Below are positions 44,676 through 54,318 of a DNA stretch of 64,000 nt, piece after piece. The notes beneath the pieces are model-generated. The model had not been told where the DNA came from and ran no database searches. It saw only the letters and a list, made by a program, of their open reading frames with translations. Position 1 is the first letter of the stretch; the number at the start of each line of letters is the position of its first letter. This DNA is from Stenotrophomonas maltophilia (GTDB taxonomy: Bacteria > Pseudomonadota > Gammaproteobacteria > Xanthomonadales > Xanthomonadaceae). The translations under genes were made by a program, and so were the position numbers. The stretch covers positions 1 to 64,000 of the forward strand of contig DGLB01000054.1 of the NCBI GenBank assembly GCA_002387845.1, in the 5' to 3' direction.

Positions 44676-46877
44676 ATGCTGAAGATGATCTGCCTGACCG
44701 CTGCCCTTGGGGCAGCGCTGACGTCCACCGCCGCCGCGGAAGACCTCACCTTCGATGGCCGCACCGCGCGTGCCGCCACCGCTGCCGATGGCAGCTTCAC
44801 CCTCAGTGCCGACGGCAAGCCCGTGGCCATCGCCGCCCAGCCGATGCGCAGCCAGACCGGCAGCGTGATGTTCGACGCGCTGTTCGCGCTGGCCCAGCAG
44901 GAGATGGACGCCGACCGCGTCGATGCGATCCGCGACCCGTCCTTCAACTTCGGCAAGCCGGTGCCGTGCAACTGCTTCCAGACCGGCGAGCGCTGGCCCT
45001 ACGTATGGACCCGCGACGTCAGCTTCGCCGCCGACCTCGCGCTGGCCCGGCTGGACCCGCAGCGCACCCGCCAGTCGCTGCAGTTCAAGCTTTCCAAGGC
45101 CCGCGACGGCCGTACCCCCGGCCTGTTCGTAGCCCAGGACACCGGCTCCGGCGGCAGCTGGCCGATCAGCAGCGACCGCGTGGTGTGGTTCCTGGCCGCC
45201 CGCCATCTGCTTGACGACACCACCTTTGCCGAGCAGACCTGGCAGGCACTGCAGGGCACGCTGGCGCAGGACCGTGCGATGGTCTTCGACGAACGCATCG
45301 GCCTGTACAAGGGCGAGACCTCGTTCCTGGACTGGCGTGAGCAGACCTATCCGGACTGGACCCGCAAGGACGTGCGCTTCATTGGTGAAAGCTATTCGTT
45401 GTCCACCAACGTGCTGCACTACCAGGCGCTGCGCCTGGCTGAAAAGCAGGCCCGCCAGCGCGGCGATGCCCGCGCCGACGAGTACGCGAAGTGGGCCACG
45501 GCACTGGCCGCGCAGATTGACGCCCGCTTCTGGCGCGAGGATGCCGGCCAGTACATGAGTTACATCGGCGAAGCCGCCCACCCGGTGGACTACGCCAAGT
45601 ACGACCTGCTGGCGATTTCGCTGGGCGTGCTGGCCGACGTGTTCCCGCAGGAACGCGCGCGCCGTGCCATGGCCAACTACCCGGCCGTGGAAGGGGGGAG
45701 CCCGGTGGTATGGCCGCAGGAGGCGCAGCAGCCGATCTACCACAACCGCGCGGTGTGGCCGTTTGTCAGCGCCTATTCGCTGCGCGCCGCACGGCATGTG
45801 GACGATGTGGCGCGCATCCAGCGCGAGATCGAATCGCTGATGCGTGGCAGCGCGCTGGCCGGTTCCAACATGGAGAACTTCGAGATGCGCCGCCTTGCCG
45901 TGCATGTCGACGAGGGCGCGCTCAGCGGCCCGGTGGTGAATTCGCCGCGCCAGCTGTGGTCGGTGGCCGGTTACCTGTCGATGGTGCTGGAAGGCGTGTT
46001 CGGCGTTGAAGCCGACGGCAAGGTCGCGCCCAAGCTGCCGGTGGCGTTGGTGCCGCAGCTGTTCGGGAAGGAAAAGAGCATTGAACTCAACGACGGGCGC
46101 ACCCGCTACGTGCTGAAGCGCCCGCGCAAGCTGGACGGTGCGCTGCTGGTGGCCGACAAGACCACCCGCAAGGGCAATGTGGTGACCGTGCAGCTGAAGG
46201 CCGTGCCCGGTCCGGCCCCGGTCACCGCCCCGGCGCTGCTGGCCGATGCCCCGACCGATGGCTTCGCACCGGCAACGCCGGCGGCACCCAGGGCCGAGAA
46301 GCGCGGCAAGGGCTGGAGTGTCACCGTTCCAGCCGGTCATGTGCTGTGGCTGGACGGCAAGGCCACCACCGCCAGAGGCGCGCTGACCGTGCGCGAAGAC
46401 GGCCTGCAGCACTGCCTCAGCCTCACCCTGCGCGGCCCGCAGCTGGAATCGCTGCACAGCCCGATGACCTGCCTGGGCCCGCAGCAGCGCCTGGCCGGGG
46501 CCAGCAAGTGGAGCTGGAACGCCACCGCGCCCACCCGCGTGCGCGTGCGCCTGCGCTATGACAACCCGAATGGCCCGATCAACACCGGCGTCACTGCAGC
46601 AGTGAAGCAGCTGGTGGTGACCTGCGCGGGCAAGCCGGTGCAGCGTGCCACCGTGGTGATGCCACACAGCGTTGGCCAGCAGGATTCCACGGCCGCTGAA
46701 TTCGACGTGCCCAAGGGCAGCTGCCGCTTCAGCCTGGAACAGGGCTTCAACATGAGCGCGCTGGAACACTTCGCCCAGTACAACGGCGGCAAGGGCGGGC
46801 GCGACGGCGTGCTCAACAGCGCCAAGGTCAGCGCGCTGCTGCTGTCGCCGGTAGCCACCGTGGAGGCTGCCCCGTGA
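44676..46877 (+). CDS. Six-hairpin (alpha/alpha)6 glycosidase-like secreted protein
   Basis: 733 residues from MLKMICLTAALGAALTSTAAA (signal peptide). Residues ~55-460 form an alpha/alpha toroid of the glucoamylase/GH63/MGH1 type: CFQTGERWPYVWTRDVSFAADLALARLDP, SDRVVWFLAARHLL, VFDERIGLYKGETSFLDWREQTYPDW, VWPQEAQQPIYHNRAVWPFVSAYSL and NSPRQLWSVAGYLSMVLEGVFG. Two beta domains follow. WTRD and the acidic pairs are candidate catalytic residues. The precise glycoside hydrolase family and substrate are not certain, but co-expression with an amylase and a sugar transporter (start overlaps the stop by four bases) points to an alpha-glucan. The translation start is not well marked; 44631 and 44685 are alternatives. 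Confidence 0.8.
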   Translation: MLKMICLTAALGAALTSTAAAEDLTFDGRTARAATAADGSFTLSADGKPVAIAAQPMRSQTGSVMFDALFALAQQEMDADRVDAIRDPSFNFGKPVPCNCFQTGERWPYVWTRDVSFAADLALARLDPQRTRQSLQFKLSKARDGRTPGLFVAQDTGSGGSWPISSDRVVWFLAARHLLDDTTFAEQTWQALQGTLAQDRAMVFDERIGLYKGETSFLDWREQTYPDWTRKDVRFIGESYSLSTNVLHYQALRLAEKQARQRGDARADEYAKWATALAAQIDARFWREDAGQYMSYIGEAAHPVDYAKYDLLAISLGVLADVFPQERARRAMANYPAVEGGSPVVWPQEAQQPIYHNRAVWPFVSAYSLRAARHVDDVARIQREIESLMRGSALAGSNMENFEMRRLAVHVDEGALSGPVVNSPRQLWSVAGYLSMVLEGVFGVEADGKVAPKLPVALVPQLFGKEKSIELNDGRTRYVLKRPRKLDGALLVADKTTRKGNVVTVQLKAVPGPAPVTAPALLADAPTDGFAPATPAAPRAEKRGKGWSVTVPAGHVLWLDGKATTARGALTVREDGLQHCLSLTLRGPQLESLHSPMTCLGPQQRLAGASKWSWNATAPTRVRVRLRYDNPNGPINTGVTAAVKQLVVTCAGKPVQRATVVMPHSVGQQDSTAAEFDVPKGSCRFSLEQGFNMSALEHFAQYNGGKGGRDGVLNSAKVSALLLSPVATVEAAP

Positions 46878-48361
46878 CGCGGCCGTCCAAGCCGACGCTG
46901 TCGTTCTGGCAGATATGGAACATGTGCTTCGGCTTCCTCGGCATCCAGTTCGGGTTTGCCCTGCAGAACGCCAACGCCAGCCGCATCTTCGAAACCCTCG
47001 GCGCACCGATGGACGCCGTGCCCGGGCTGTGGATCGCCGCGCCGCTGACCGGCCTGCTGGTGCAGCCGGTGATCGGCTATCTGTCCGACCGCACCTGGAC
47101 CCGCTGGGGCCGCCGCCGCCCGTACTTCATGTTTGGTGCGGTGTTCACCACCCTGGCATTGCTGGTGATGCCCAACTCGCCCACGCTGTGGATCGCCGCC
47201 GGTACCTTGTGGGTGCTGGACGCCAGCATCAACGTGTCGATGGAGCCGTTCCGCGCGTTCGTGGGTGACAAGCTGGCCCCGCGCCAGCGGCCCACCGGCT
47301 ACGCCATGCAGAGCTTCTTCATCGGCATCGGTGCCATCGTTGCCAGCTTCCTGCCCTTCATCCTGGCCCATTTCGGCGTCGCCAACACCGCCGCCCCGGG
47401 CGAGGTGCCGCCCACCGTGCGCTACGCGTTCTACTTCGGCGCAGCGGTGCTGCTGTCGGCGATTGCCTGGACCGTGTTCAGCACCCGTGAGTATTCGCCG
47501 GCCGAACTGGCCGCGTTTGATGACGCCGAGCCGCCGGCCGCGCAGCAGAGCGCACCGCTGGCCGGTCCGCCGCCGTTGGCGCAGGTGGTGGGCTGGATCG
47601 CCGCTGGCGTCGTGCTGGCAGTGGCCATTGCGTGGCAGCAGGGCGACAAGATGCTGTATGTGCTGGCCGGTTTGTGCGCCGCCTACGGCGTGCTGCTTGG
47701 CGTGGCGCGCGTGGTGCCCGGGCCGCACATGCTGGCCACCATTGTCGACGACCTGCGCAGCATGCCCTCGACCATGCGCCGGCTGGCCTGGTTGCAGTTC
47801 TTCTCATGGTTCGCCTTGTTTGCGATGTGGATCTACACCACCGCCGCCGTGGCCGGCACCCACTTCGGTTCCACCGATCCCGCCTCGGCCGCCTACAACG
47901 AAGGCGCGAACTGGGTGGGCGTGCTGTTCGGTGCCTACAACGGCTTCGCCGCGCTGGCTGCGCTGTTGATTCCGCTGATGGTGCGCGCGCTCGGCCTGCG
48001 CTGGAGCCATCTGGTCAACCTGTGGCTGGGTGGGCTGGGCCTGATCTCGCTGATGTTCATCAAGGACCCGACCTGGCTGCTGCTGTCGATGGTGGGCGTC
48101 GGCTTTGCCTGGGCCTCGATCCTGTCGCTGCCGTACGCGCTGCTGTCTGACAGCGTGCCGGCCGCCAAGATGGGCATCTACATGGGCCTGTTCAATTTCT
48201 TCATCGTCATTCCGCAGCTGGTCGCCGCCAGCGCGCTGGGCTTCGCGCTGCGCGCGTGGCTGGGCGGCAACCCCATGCACGTGCTGGTGCTGGGCGGAGT
48301 GAGTCTGTTCGTTGCCGGGCTGTGCGTGCTGCGCGTGCCGGCCCATCAGGAGGGTGCGTGA
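46874..48361 (+). CDS. GPH/MFS-type sugar transporter (MalY/SUT-like)
   Basis: 495 residues with twelve hydrophobic segments. The opening LSFWQIWNMCFGFLGIQFGFALQNANASRIFETLGA, the loop YLSDRTWTRWGRRRPYFMFGA (D-R-x5-G-R-R-R-P) and DASINVSMEPFRAFVGD are typical of the glycoside-pentoside-hexuronide/sucrose-maltose symporter branch. It should bring maltose or maltodextrins across the inner membrane with protons. It begins with a GTG that overlaps the glycosidase stop (GTGA) and its stop overlaps the amylase start by one base, so three genes form one tight operon. Confidence 0.92.
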   Translation: MTRPSKPTLSFWQIWNMCFGFLGIQFGFALQNANASRIFETLGAPMDAVPGLWIAAPLTGLLVQPVIGYLSDRTWTRWGRRRPYFMFGAVFTTLALLVMPNSPTLWIAAGTLWVLDASINVSMEPFRAFVGDKLAPRQRPTGYAMQSFFIGIGAIVASFLPFILAHFGVANTAAPGEVPPTVRYAFYFGAAVLLSAIAWTVFSTREYSPAELAAFDDAEPPAAQQSAPLAGPPPLAQVVGWIAAGVVLAVAIAWQQGDKMLYVLAGLCAAYGVLLGVARVVPGPHMLATIVDDLRSMPSTMRRLAWLQFFSWFALFAMWIYTTAAVAGTHFGSTDPASAAYNEGANWVGVLFGAYNGFAALAALLIPLMVRALGLRWSHLVNLWLGGLGLISLMFIKDPTWLLLSMVGVGFAWASILSLPYALLSDSVPAAKMGIYMGLFNFFIVIPQLVAASALGFALRAWLGGNPMHVLVLGGVSLFVAGLCVLRVPAHQEGA

Positions 48362-50082
48362 TGCGTTCGTTTGCCAAGTTGTCCGTGGGTGTTTCGCTGG
48401 CCCTGGTTGCCACTGCCGCGCAGGCCGCGCCGCGCCCGGATTACGTGGGCACGCTGGAGCCGTTCGCCAGCGATGCGGTGTACTTCGTGGTCACCGACCG
48501 CTTCGTCAACGGCGACCCGTCCAACGACCATCGCGACCAGGGCGGCAAGCACCGCACCTTCGATATTCCCGTCCCGTGCCCGGACAAGGTGGACGGCAAC
48601 ATCGGCTACCTCGGCGGTGACTTCAAGGGCGTGCTCGACAACGCCGACTACATCCGCAAGCTCGGCTTTGGCGCGGTGTGGATCACCCCCATCGTCGACA
48701 ACCCCGATGAGGCGTTCACCGGCAGCAAGCCGATCAGCTGCACCAGCACCCTGACCGATCGCGGCAAGACCGGTTACCACGGCTACTGGGGTGTGAACTT
48801 CTACACGCTGGACGAGCACCTGCCCAGCGCCGACCTGGACTTCGCCGGACTCACCAAGGGCCTGCACGATGCCAACCTGAAAGTGGTGCTGGACATCGTC
48901 GGCAACCATGGCTCGCCGGCCTGGACCATGCCGGTGAAGCAGCCGCAGTTCGGCCAGATCTTCGACAAGGACGGCAAGCTCATTGCCGACCACCAGAACC
49001 TGCCGCCGCAGCAGTTGGACCCGCAGCACAACCCGCTGCACGCGTTCTACAACAACATCGGTCCGGTGGACGCCGACAAGGGCTCCATCTTCGACGGCAA
49101 CCTGGCCGAGCTGGGCGACTTCAACCAGAACAATCCGGCAGTGATGGATTACCTGGTGGGCGCGTACCTGCAGTGGACCGCGCAGGGCGTGGACGCGCTG
49201 CGTATCGACACCATCGGCTGGCTGCCGCACCCGTGGTGGAACGAGTTCGTGAAGCGCATCCGCGCCGAGCACCCGGGCATGTTCATGTTCGGCGAGGCGT
49301 TCGACTACAACGCCGCCACCATTGCCGAGCACACCTGGCCTTCCAATGCCAATGTCAGCGTGCTCGACTTCCCGCTGCGTGGCGCGCTGTCCAGCGTGTT
49401 CGGCAAGGAGCAGAAGGGCTTTGAAACCCTGGCCGAGCCGCTCCACCTGGTTGGCGGCCCGTACGCCAACCCGTATGAGCTGATGAGCTTCTACGACAAC
49501 CACGACATGGCCCGCCTGGACGCCAGCGATGCCGGCTTCATCGACGCGCACAACTGGCTGTTCACCGCGCGCGGCATTCCGGTGCTGTACTACGGCTCGG
49601 AAACCGGCTTCATGCGCAGCCGCGCCGAACACGCAGGCAACCGTGCCTACTTCGGCCAGGCGCGGGTGGATGCCGCGCCGCAGAGCCCGATCTTCGGGCC
49701 GCTTCAGCGCATCTCGCTGCTGCGCCAGGACACCCCGGCGCTGCAGCGCGGGCTACAGGTGAACGAACGCCTGCAGGGCGACCAGGCCGTGTTCTACCGC
49801 GTGCTGCAGCACGGCGACACTGCCCAGACCGCACTGGTGCTGTTGAACAAGGGCGACGCGGCCAGCACTTTCGAAGTGACCCGTTTCCTGCAGCCCGGCA
49901 CCTGGCGCGACGCGCTCGGCAGCGGCAGCATCAAGGTGGCCGGCAGCCTGAAGGCCGACGTGCCCGCCCACGGGGTGAAGGTGTACCTGCTGGACGCCCC
50001 GGTGAAGCAGAAGGCCCTGCAGGTCGAGCTGGACAAGGCCATGGCAGACCAGGAAGAAAGAACCCGCCGCCTCGCCCGATAA
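48361..50082 (+). CDS. Secreted GH13 alpha-amylase (CGTase-like)
   Basis: 573 residues from MRSFAKLSVGVSLALVATAA with a signal peptide ending AQAAP. GH13 regions: VYFVVTDRFVNGDPSNDHRDQGG, GFGAVWITPIVDN, VVLDIVGNHGS, GVDALRIDTIGWLPH (nucleophile Asp), MFMFGEAFDYN (acid/base Glu), MSFYDNHDMARLD (stabilising Asp). The sequence is close to the cyclodextrinase/CGTase-like amylases with a calcium-binding N-terminal loop. It lacks a starch-binding domain and ends in a C-terminal beta sheet plus a charged tail (MADQEERTRRLAR). It probably trims maltodextrins in the periplasm or outside the cell. Last gene of the operon. Confidence 0.92.
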   Translation: MRSFAKLSVGVSLALVATAAQAAPRPDYVGTLEPFASDAVYFVVTDRFVNGDPSNDHRDQGGKHRTFDIPVPCPDKVDGNIGYLGGDFKGVLDNADYIRKLGFGAVWITPIVDNPDEAFTGSKPISCTSTLTDRGKTGYHGYWGVNFYTLDEHLPSADLDFAGLTKGLHDANLKVVLDIVGNHGSPAWTMPVKQPQFGQIFDKDGKLIADHQNLPPQQLDPQHNPLHAFYNNIGPVDADKGSIFDGNLAELGDFNQNNPAVMDYLVGAYLQWTAQGVDALRIDTIGWLPHPWWNEFVKRIRAEHPGMFMFGEAFDYNAATIAEHTWPSNANVSVLDFPLRGALSSVFGKEQKGFETLAEPLHLVGGPYANPYELMSFYDNHDMARLDASDAGFIDAHNWLFTARGIPVLYYGSETGFMRSRAEHAGNRAYFGQARVDAAPQSPIFGPLQRISLLRQDTPALQRGLQVNERLQGDQAVFYRVLQHGDTAQTALVLLNKGDAASTFEVTRFLQPGTWRDALGSGSIKVAGSLKADVPAHGVKVYLLDAPVKQKALQVELDKAMADQEERTRRLAR

Positions 50083-50200
50083 CGCCGGCATCACGTGTTT
50101 GAATGCGCGCGAACTCCACATTCTCTGCAGCCTCTGATCACACGATCCCTACACAGAACCCGTTGCTAGACTCGCCACGGTTCAAGAACAGGGGCCGTAC

Positions 50201-51700
50201 ATGCAGACACAGAGTTCACGTGTTACCACCGGTATCCACGGTCTGGATACCGTCCTGGCGGGCGGTTTCCCGCAGGGACGGCTGTACCTGCTCGAGGGGC
50301 CTCCCGGTTCCGGCAAGACCACCCTCTCGCTGCAGTTCCTCCTGCTGGGGCTGAAGCAGGGCGAGCAGTGCCTGTACATCACCCTGTCCGAAACCGCCGA
50401 GGAGCTGCGTGAGGTCGCCGCCGCGCACGGCTGGTCGCTGGACGGCCTGCACCTGTTCGAGCTGGGCTCGGCCGAAGCCGCGCTCGGCGATGGCCGCCTG
50501 CAGTCGGTGCTGCATTCGTGGGAAATCGAGCTGGATGAAACGGTCAAGCTGATCCAGACCGAGGTCGACCGCATCGGTCCCACCCGGGTGGTGTTCGACT
50601 CCCTGTCCGAGCTGCGCCTGCTGGCCCAGGACTCGCTGCGCTACCGCCGCCAGATCCTGGCGCTCAAGCAGTTCTTTGCGCCGAAGAGCGCCACCGTCAT
50701 CCTGGTGGACGACCTGACTTCCACCGGCGAAGACCGCGATGGCCAGCTGCACAGCCTTTGTCATGGCGTGGTGTCACTGGAGCGATTGACCCTCGACTTT
50801 GGTGCCGCCCGCCGCCGCTTGCAGGTACAGAAGCTGCGCGGCGTGGACTTCATCGCCGGCTACCACGACCTGACCATCCGCACTGGTGGCCTGCAGGTGT
50901 TTCCGCGCCTGATCGCCTCGCAGCACCATCAGATGTTCGGCGATGAGTGCCTGGCCAGCGGCGTGATCGAGATCGACAAGCTGCTCGGCGGTGGTCCGCT
51001 GCGTGGAACCAGCACCTTGCTGACCGGTCCGGCCGGGAGCGGCAAAACCAATGTCGCTTTGCAGTACGTGTGGGCCGCCTGCGAGCGCGGTGAACGCTGC
51101 TGCATCTTCGAGTTCGACGAACGCATCGGCACCCTGTTGAGCCGCGCCAAGGCGCTGGATATCGACCTGCAGTCGCACGTCGATTCGGGCCTGCTCGAAA
51201 TCATGCAGATGGACCCGGCGGAGATCTCGCCTGGCGAATTCTCCTGGAACGTGCAGAACGCGGTGGAAAAGCGCGGCTGCAGCGTGCTGGTGATCGACAG
51301 CCTGAACGGGTATGTTGCGGCCATGCCGCAGGAAAAACAGCTGATGCTGCAGCTTCACGAACTGCTGTCCTATCTCAACCAGCGCGGTGTGGCCACCTTC
51401 CTGGTGAACCCGCAGCACGGTCTGGTGGGCACCATGTCGACCGGCAGTCTCAATGTGTCCTACATTGCCGATGCGGTCATCCTGTTCCGCTTCTTCGAAG
51501 CACAGGGGCGTATCCGCAAGGCGGTTTCGGTCATCAAGAACCGCGGCGGCGCACACGAGGACACCATCCGCGAGCTCAAGGTCAGCGACAAGGGCATCTC
51601 GCTCAGCGGACCGCTGAACGAGTTCAAGGGCATTCTGACCGGCACGCCGGAGTTCGTGGGCGACAGCGCTGCATTACTGGGCGCTACCCATGCCGGATGA
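50201..51700 (+). CDS. KaiC-like double-domain ATPase
   Basis: 499 residues with two KaiC/RecA domains. Domain 1 (~5-235) has Walker A GPPGSGKTTLS, the ETAEE segment YITLSETAEELREVA and Walker B VVFDSLSEL. Domain 2 (~250-480) has GPAGSGKTNVA, IFEFDERIGTLLSRA and VLVIDSLNGYVAAMP, then a C-terminal SDKGISLSGPL segment. It is soluble and probably hexameric. Cyanobacterial KaiC works with KaiA/KaiB in a clock, but none is here. Instead the gene overlaps a hybrid histidine kinase by 11 bases, so it probably forms part of a signalling system. AGGGG lies six bases before the ATG. Confidence 0.92.
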   Translation: MQTQSSRVTTGIHGLDTVLAGGFPQGRLYLLEGPPGSGKTTLSLQFLLLGLKQGEQCLYITLSETAEELREVAAAHGWSLDGLHLFELGSAEAALGDGRLQSVLHSWEIELDETVKLIQTEVDRIGPTRVVFDSLSELRLLAQDSLRYRRQILALKQFFAPKSATVILVDDLTSTGEDRDGQLHSLCHGVVSLERLTLDFGAARRRLQVQKLRGVDFIAGYHDLTIRTGGLQVFPRLIASQHHQMFGDECLASGVIEIDKLLGGGPLRGTSTLLTGPAGSGKTNVALQYVWAACERGERCCIFEFDERIGTLLSRAKALDIDLQSHVDSGLLEIMQMDPAEISPGEFSWNVQNAVEKRGCSVLVIDSLNGYVAAMPQEKQLMLQLHELLSYLNQRGVATFLVNPQHGLVGTMSTGSLNVSYIADAVILFRFFEAQGRIRKAVSVIKNRGGAHEDTIRELKVSDKGISLSGPLNEFKGILTGTPEFVGDSAALLGATHAG

Positions 51701-53750
51701 GGGTTGCACCGGCGGCATCGTGCACGTGGTTGCCCCCTTCGGGCGCGATGCCGGTGCCATCGCCGCGGTGCTCGGCGAAGCTGGGCTGAGCACCCGGATC
51801 GCCGCCTCTCTGGACGTGCTCACCGCCGCCCTGGATGAGCAGGCCGGCCTGGTGCTGTTCACCGAAGAAGCCTTGCACAGCGGCGCGGAGTCGCTGATGA
51901 ACTGGCTGTTCGGGCAGCCGGCCTGGTCCGACCTGCCATTGCTGGTGCTGCGTTCGCCGCGGGTCAACCGGCGCGCACCGTTCCAGCACCTTACCCCGCG
52001 CACCATGAACATGGTGGAGCTTGATCGACCGCTCGGGCGGGTGGCGCTGCTCAGCTCCGTGCAGGGCGCGCTGCGGGCGCGACAGAAGCAGTTCCTGGTG
52101 CGTGACCAGATGCGCGCGTTGGCCGAAGGACGTGCCGCGCTGGAACGAAGTGAGTCCGAACTCCGGCTGATTGCCGATGCAATGCCGGTACTGATTGCAT
52201 TCGTGGACAACACCCTGCATTACCGGTTTGCCAACAAAGCGTACGAACACTGGTTCGAACTGCCGGTGGGCGACGTTATTGGACGGCATATCAGCGAGAT
52301 CGTCGGCCGTGACGTGTGGGAGGCGCGCCAGCCGGTCATCGAACAGGTGTTGGCGGGCGAATCCCGTGTGTTCGAGATCAGCTGGCCGGCACGCGACGGC
52401 CGTCGACGCGAATGTGAAGTGCGCTACACGCCGCGTGTTTCCGGAAACGGGGAGGTGGATGGTTTCCATGTCTTCGTCACCGACATCACTGCTGCCAAGG
52501 TCGCCCTCGAGGCCAGCCGCGGGCATGCGCAGGAACTGGAACGCGTGGTGGCCGAGCGCACCCGTGAACTGGAAGCGCAGATGCTCGCGCGCGAGGCCAG
52601 CGAAGCGGCGCTGCGGCAATCGCAGAAGATGGATGCCATCGGCCAGCTCACCGGCGGCATCGCCCATGATTTCAACAACATGCTCACCGGCATCCTGTCC
52701 GCGCTGGATATCGTGCGCATGCGCGTGGAGATGGGACGCGTGGACGATCTGGAACGGTTCCTGGACATCGCCACCGATTCCAGCCAGCGCGCCGCCGGGC
52801 TGACCCAGCGGCTGCTGGCGTTTTCGCGGCGGCAGTCGCTGGACGCGCGCCCGGTTGAGCTCAATGACCTGATGGGGTCGATGCAGCACCTGCTGCGCAG
52901 TACCCTCGGGGAGTCCGTGCGCATCCGCATCGAGACGGCGCAAGCGCCCCTGCACGCGAGGCTGGACGCGAACCAGTTTGAGAGCGCGCTGCTCAATCTT
53001 GCCATCAATGCCCGTGATGCCATGCCTGATGGCGGTGATCTGCACCTGAGCGCGCGCGAGGTCCGGCTGAACGATGGGGAACGCGCACCGGTGCCGGGCG
53101 GGCATTATGCCGAGGTTGCTGTCGCCGACACCGGCACCGGCATGCCGCCGGAGGTGGTGGAACGCGCGTTCGAGCCGTTCTTCACCACCAAGCCGATCGG
53201 CAAGGGCACCGGGTTGGGCATGTCGATGGTGTATGGCTTCATGCAGCAGTCCGGTGGGCATATCGTGATCGATTCCACACCGGGGCAGGGCACCACCATC
53301 TCCTTGTTCATTCCGCTGGTGGAAGACACTGCGGACGAAGTGGCAGCCGTGCCCTCGGTGCCGGTCGCGCTGGGCGCGGGGCAGTCGATCCTGGTGGTGG
53401 AGGACGACCCGCAGGTGCGGGCACTGGTCACCGTGGTGCTGGAGGAGCTTGGCTACCAGGTGGAGGTGGTGGGCGACGCGGATGGGGCGATTCCGGTGCT
53501 GGGCTCGGCGCGGCCGATCGACCTGCTGGTCACCGATGTCGGCCTGCCCGGACTCAACGGCCGCCAGCTGGCCGAGATCGCACGCCAGTCACGGCCGGGT
53601 CTGCCGGTGCTGTTCATGACCGGCTACGCAGAGAAGGCCCAGGACCGTGCCGCGTTCCTTGAGCCCGGCATGAGCATGATTGCCAAGCCGTTCCTGCTGG
53701 ATGCCTTCAGCGATGCCGTCCGCGCGTCCCTGGCCGAACCGGCGGCCTGA
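51690..53750 (+). CDS. PAS hybrid histidine kinase partnered with KaiC-like ATPase
   Basis: 686 residues, no membrane segments, hence cytosolic. Order: an N-terminal receiver-like region (~8-130, IVHVVAPFGRDAGAIAAVLGEAGL...LPLLVLRSPR) that lacks a clear phospho-acceptor Asp; a PAS domain (~155-280, ADAMPVLIAFVDNTLHYRFANKAYEHWF); a coiled coil; HisKA with the phospho-His in GGIAHDFNNMLTGILS; HATPase with NLAINARDAMPDGG, VADTGTGMP and GKGTGLGMSMVYGFMQQSGG; and a C-terminal receiver (VVEDDPQVRALV, TDVGLPGLNGRQL, FMTGYAEKAQ, AKPFLL). The 11-base overlap with the KaiC-like gene implies one functional unit. No DNA-binding output protein adjoins. Confidence 0.92.
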   Translation: MPDEGCTGGIVHVVAPFGRDAGAIAAVLGEAGLSTRIAASLDVLTAALDEQAGLVLFTEEALHSGAESLMNWLFGQPAWSDLPLLVLRSPRVNRRAPFQHLTPRTMNMVELDRPLGRVALLSSVQGALRARQKQFLVRDQMRALAEGRAALERSESELRLIADAMPVLIAFVDNTLHYRFANKAYEHWFELPVGDVIGRHISEIVGRDVWEARQPVIEQVLAGESRVFEISWPARDGRRRECEVRYTPRVSGNGEVDGFHVFVTDITAAKVALEASRGHAQELERVVAERTRELEAQMLAREASEAALRQSQKMDAIGQLTGGIAHDFNNMLTGILSALDIVRMRVEMGRVDDLERFLDIATDSSQRAAGLTQRLLAFSRRQSLDARPVELNDLMGSMQHLLRSTLGESVRIRIETAQAPLHARLDANQFESALLNLAINARDAMPDGGDLHLSAREVRLNDGERAPVPGGHYAEVAVADTGTGMPPEVVERAFEPFFTTKPIGKGTGLGMSMVYGFMQQSGGHIVIDSTPGQGTTISLFIPLVEDTADEVAAVPSVPVALGAGQSILVVEDDPQVRALVTVVLEELGYQVEVVGDADGAIPVLGSARPIDLLVTDVGLPGLNGRQLAEIARQSRPGLPVLFMTGYAEKAQDRAAFLEPGMSMIAKPFLLDAFSDAVRASLAEPAA

Positions 53751-53821
53751 GGCGGCCGTTGGCCGGCCTCTCACCCGACCCCCGTTACAATGGCCATTCC
53801 CGCTTACGCCCGGACCGGCCC

Positions 53822-54217
53822 ATGACCGACCTGCCTCCGCAGAACCCGCTTGAATCCCTGCTCAAATCCGCCATGGACGGGCAGACCTCGATCGGTGGCT
53901 TCATGAAGGCGTTCGTGGCGTCAGAGGTCATCCTGCTCAATGGCAGCCTGGTAACCCCGGATGGCAGCGGTTTCGACCCGCTGCTGTTCGACGACGACGG
54001 GGTGACGCGGGTGGCGGTGTTCACCGACCTGTGCCGCCTGGGTGGCTATGGCCAGACCGCACCGCACGTCGGGCAGATGCGGATGATCGAGGTGCTCGGG
54101 CGTATTGCCGGAGGATACGGCGTGGTGGTCAACCCGGCTACGCCGCTGCAGCTGACCATTTCGCCCGAAGGCGTTGGCCATCTGCTTGAAGACTTCGCCG
54201 ATCCGTTCCGTCCGTAG
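53822..54217 (+). CDS. SseB-family protein
   Basis: 131 residues from MTDLPPQNPLESLLKSAMDG. The SseB N-terminal domain pattern is seen: NPLESLLKSAMDGQTSIGGFMKAFVASEVILLNGSLVTPDGSGFDPLLFDDDGVTRVAVFTDLCRLGGY, then GYGVVVNPATPLQLTISPEGVGHLLEDF. SseB-like proteins are cytosolic, and the function is poorly known (linked to enhanced serine sensitivity in E. coli). The start was chosen at the first ATG after the 5' non-coding-looking segment. Confidence 0.83.
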   Translation: MTDLPPQNPLESLLKSAMDGQTSIGGFMKAFVASEVILLNGSLVTPDGSGFDPLLFDDDGVTRVAVFTDLCRLGGYGQTAPHVGQMRMIEVLGRIAGGYGVVVNPATPLQLTISPEGVGHLLEDFADPFRP

Positions 54218-54318
54218 GGTTTAGATACCCCACGACAGGCACCGTGACCAACGCCACGCGCCCAGCCGTTCCCTGCCACCCCACACTGCAGATCTCCACG
54301 GAAAGAAGAGGGCAGGGC

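Noticed and set aside
42378..47006. Minus-strand open frame of 1542 codons extending the GH97 gene upstream
   Set aside because: The part beyond 44420 is exactly antisense to the six-hairpin glycosidase, has no protein-like features, and GH97 has its own signal peptide and ribosome site at 44420.
53749..53772. GGCGGCCGTTGGCCGGCC stretch after the hybrid kinase
   Set aside because: It resembles a SMAG arm but has neither GTAG nor a complete second arm.
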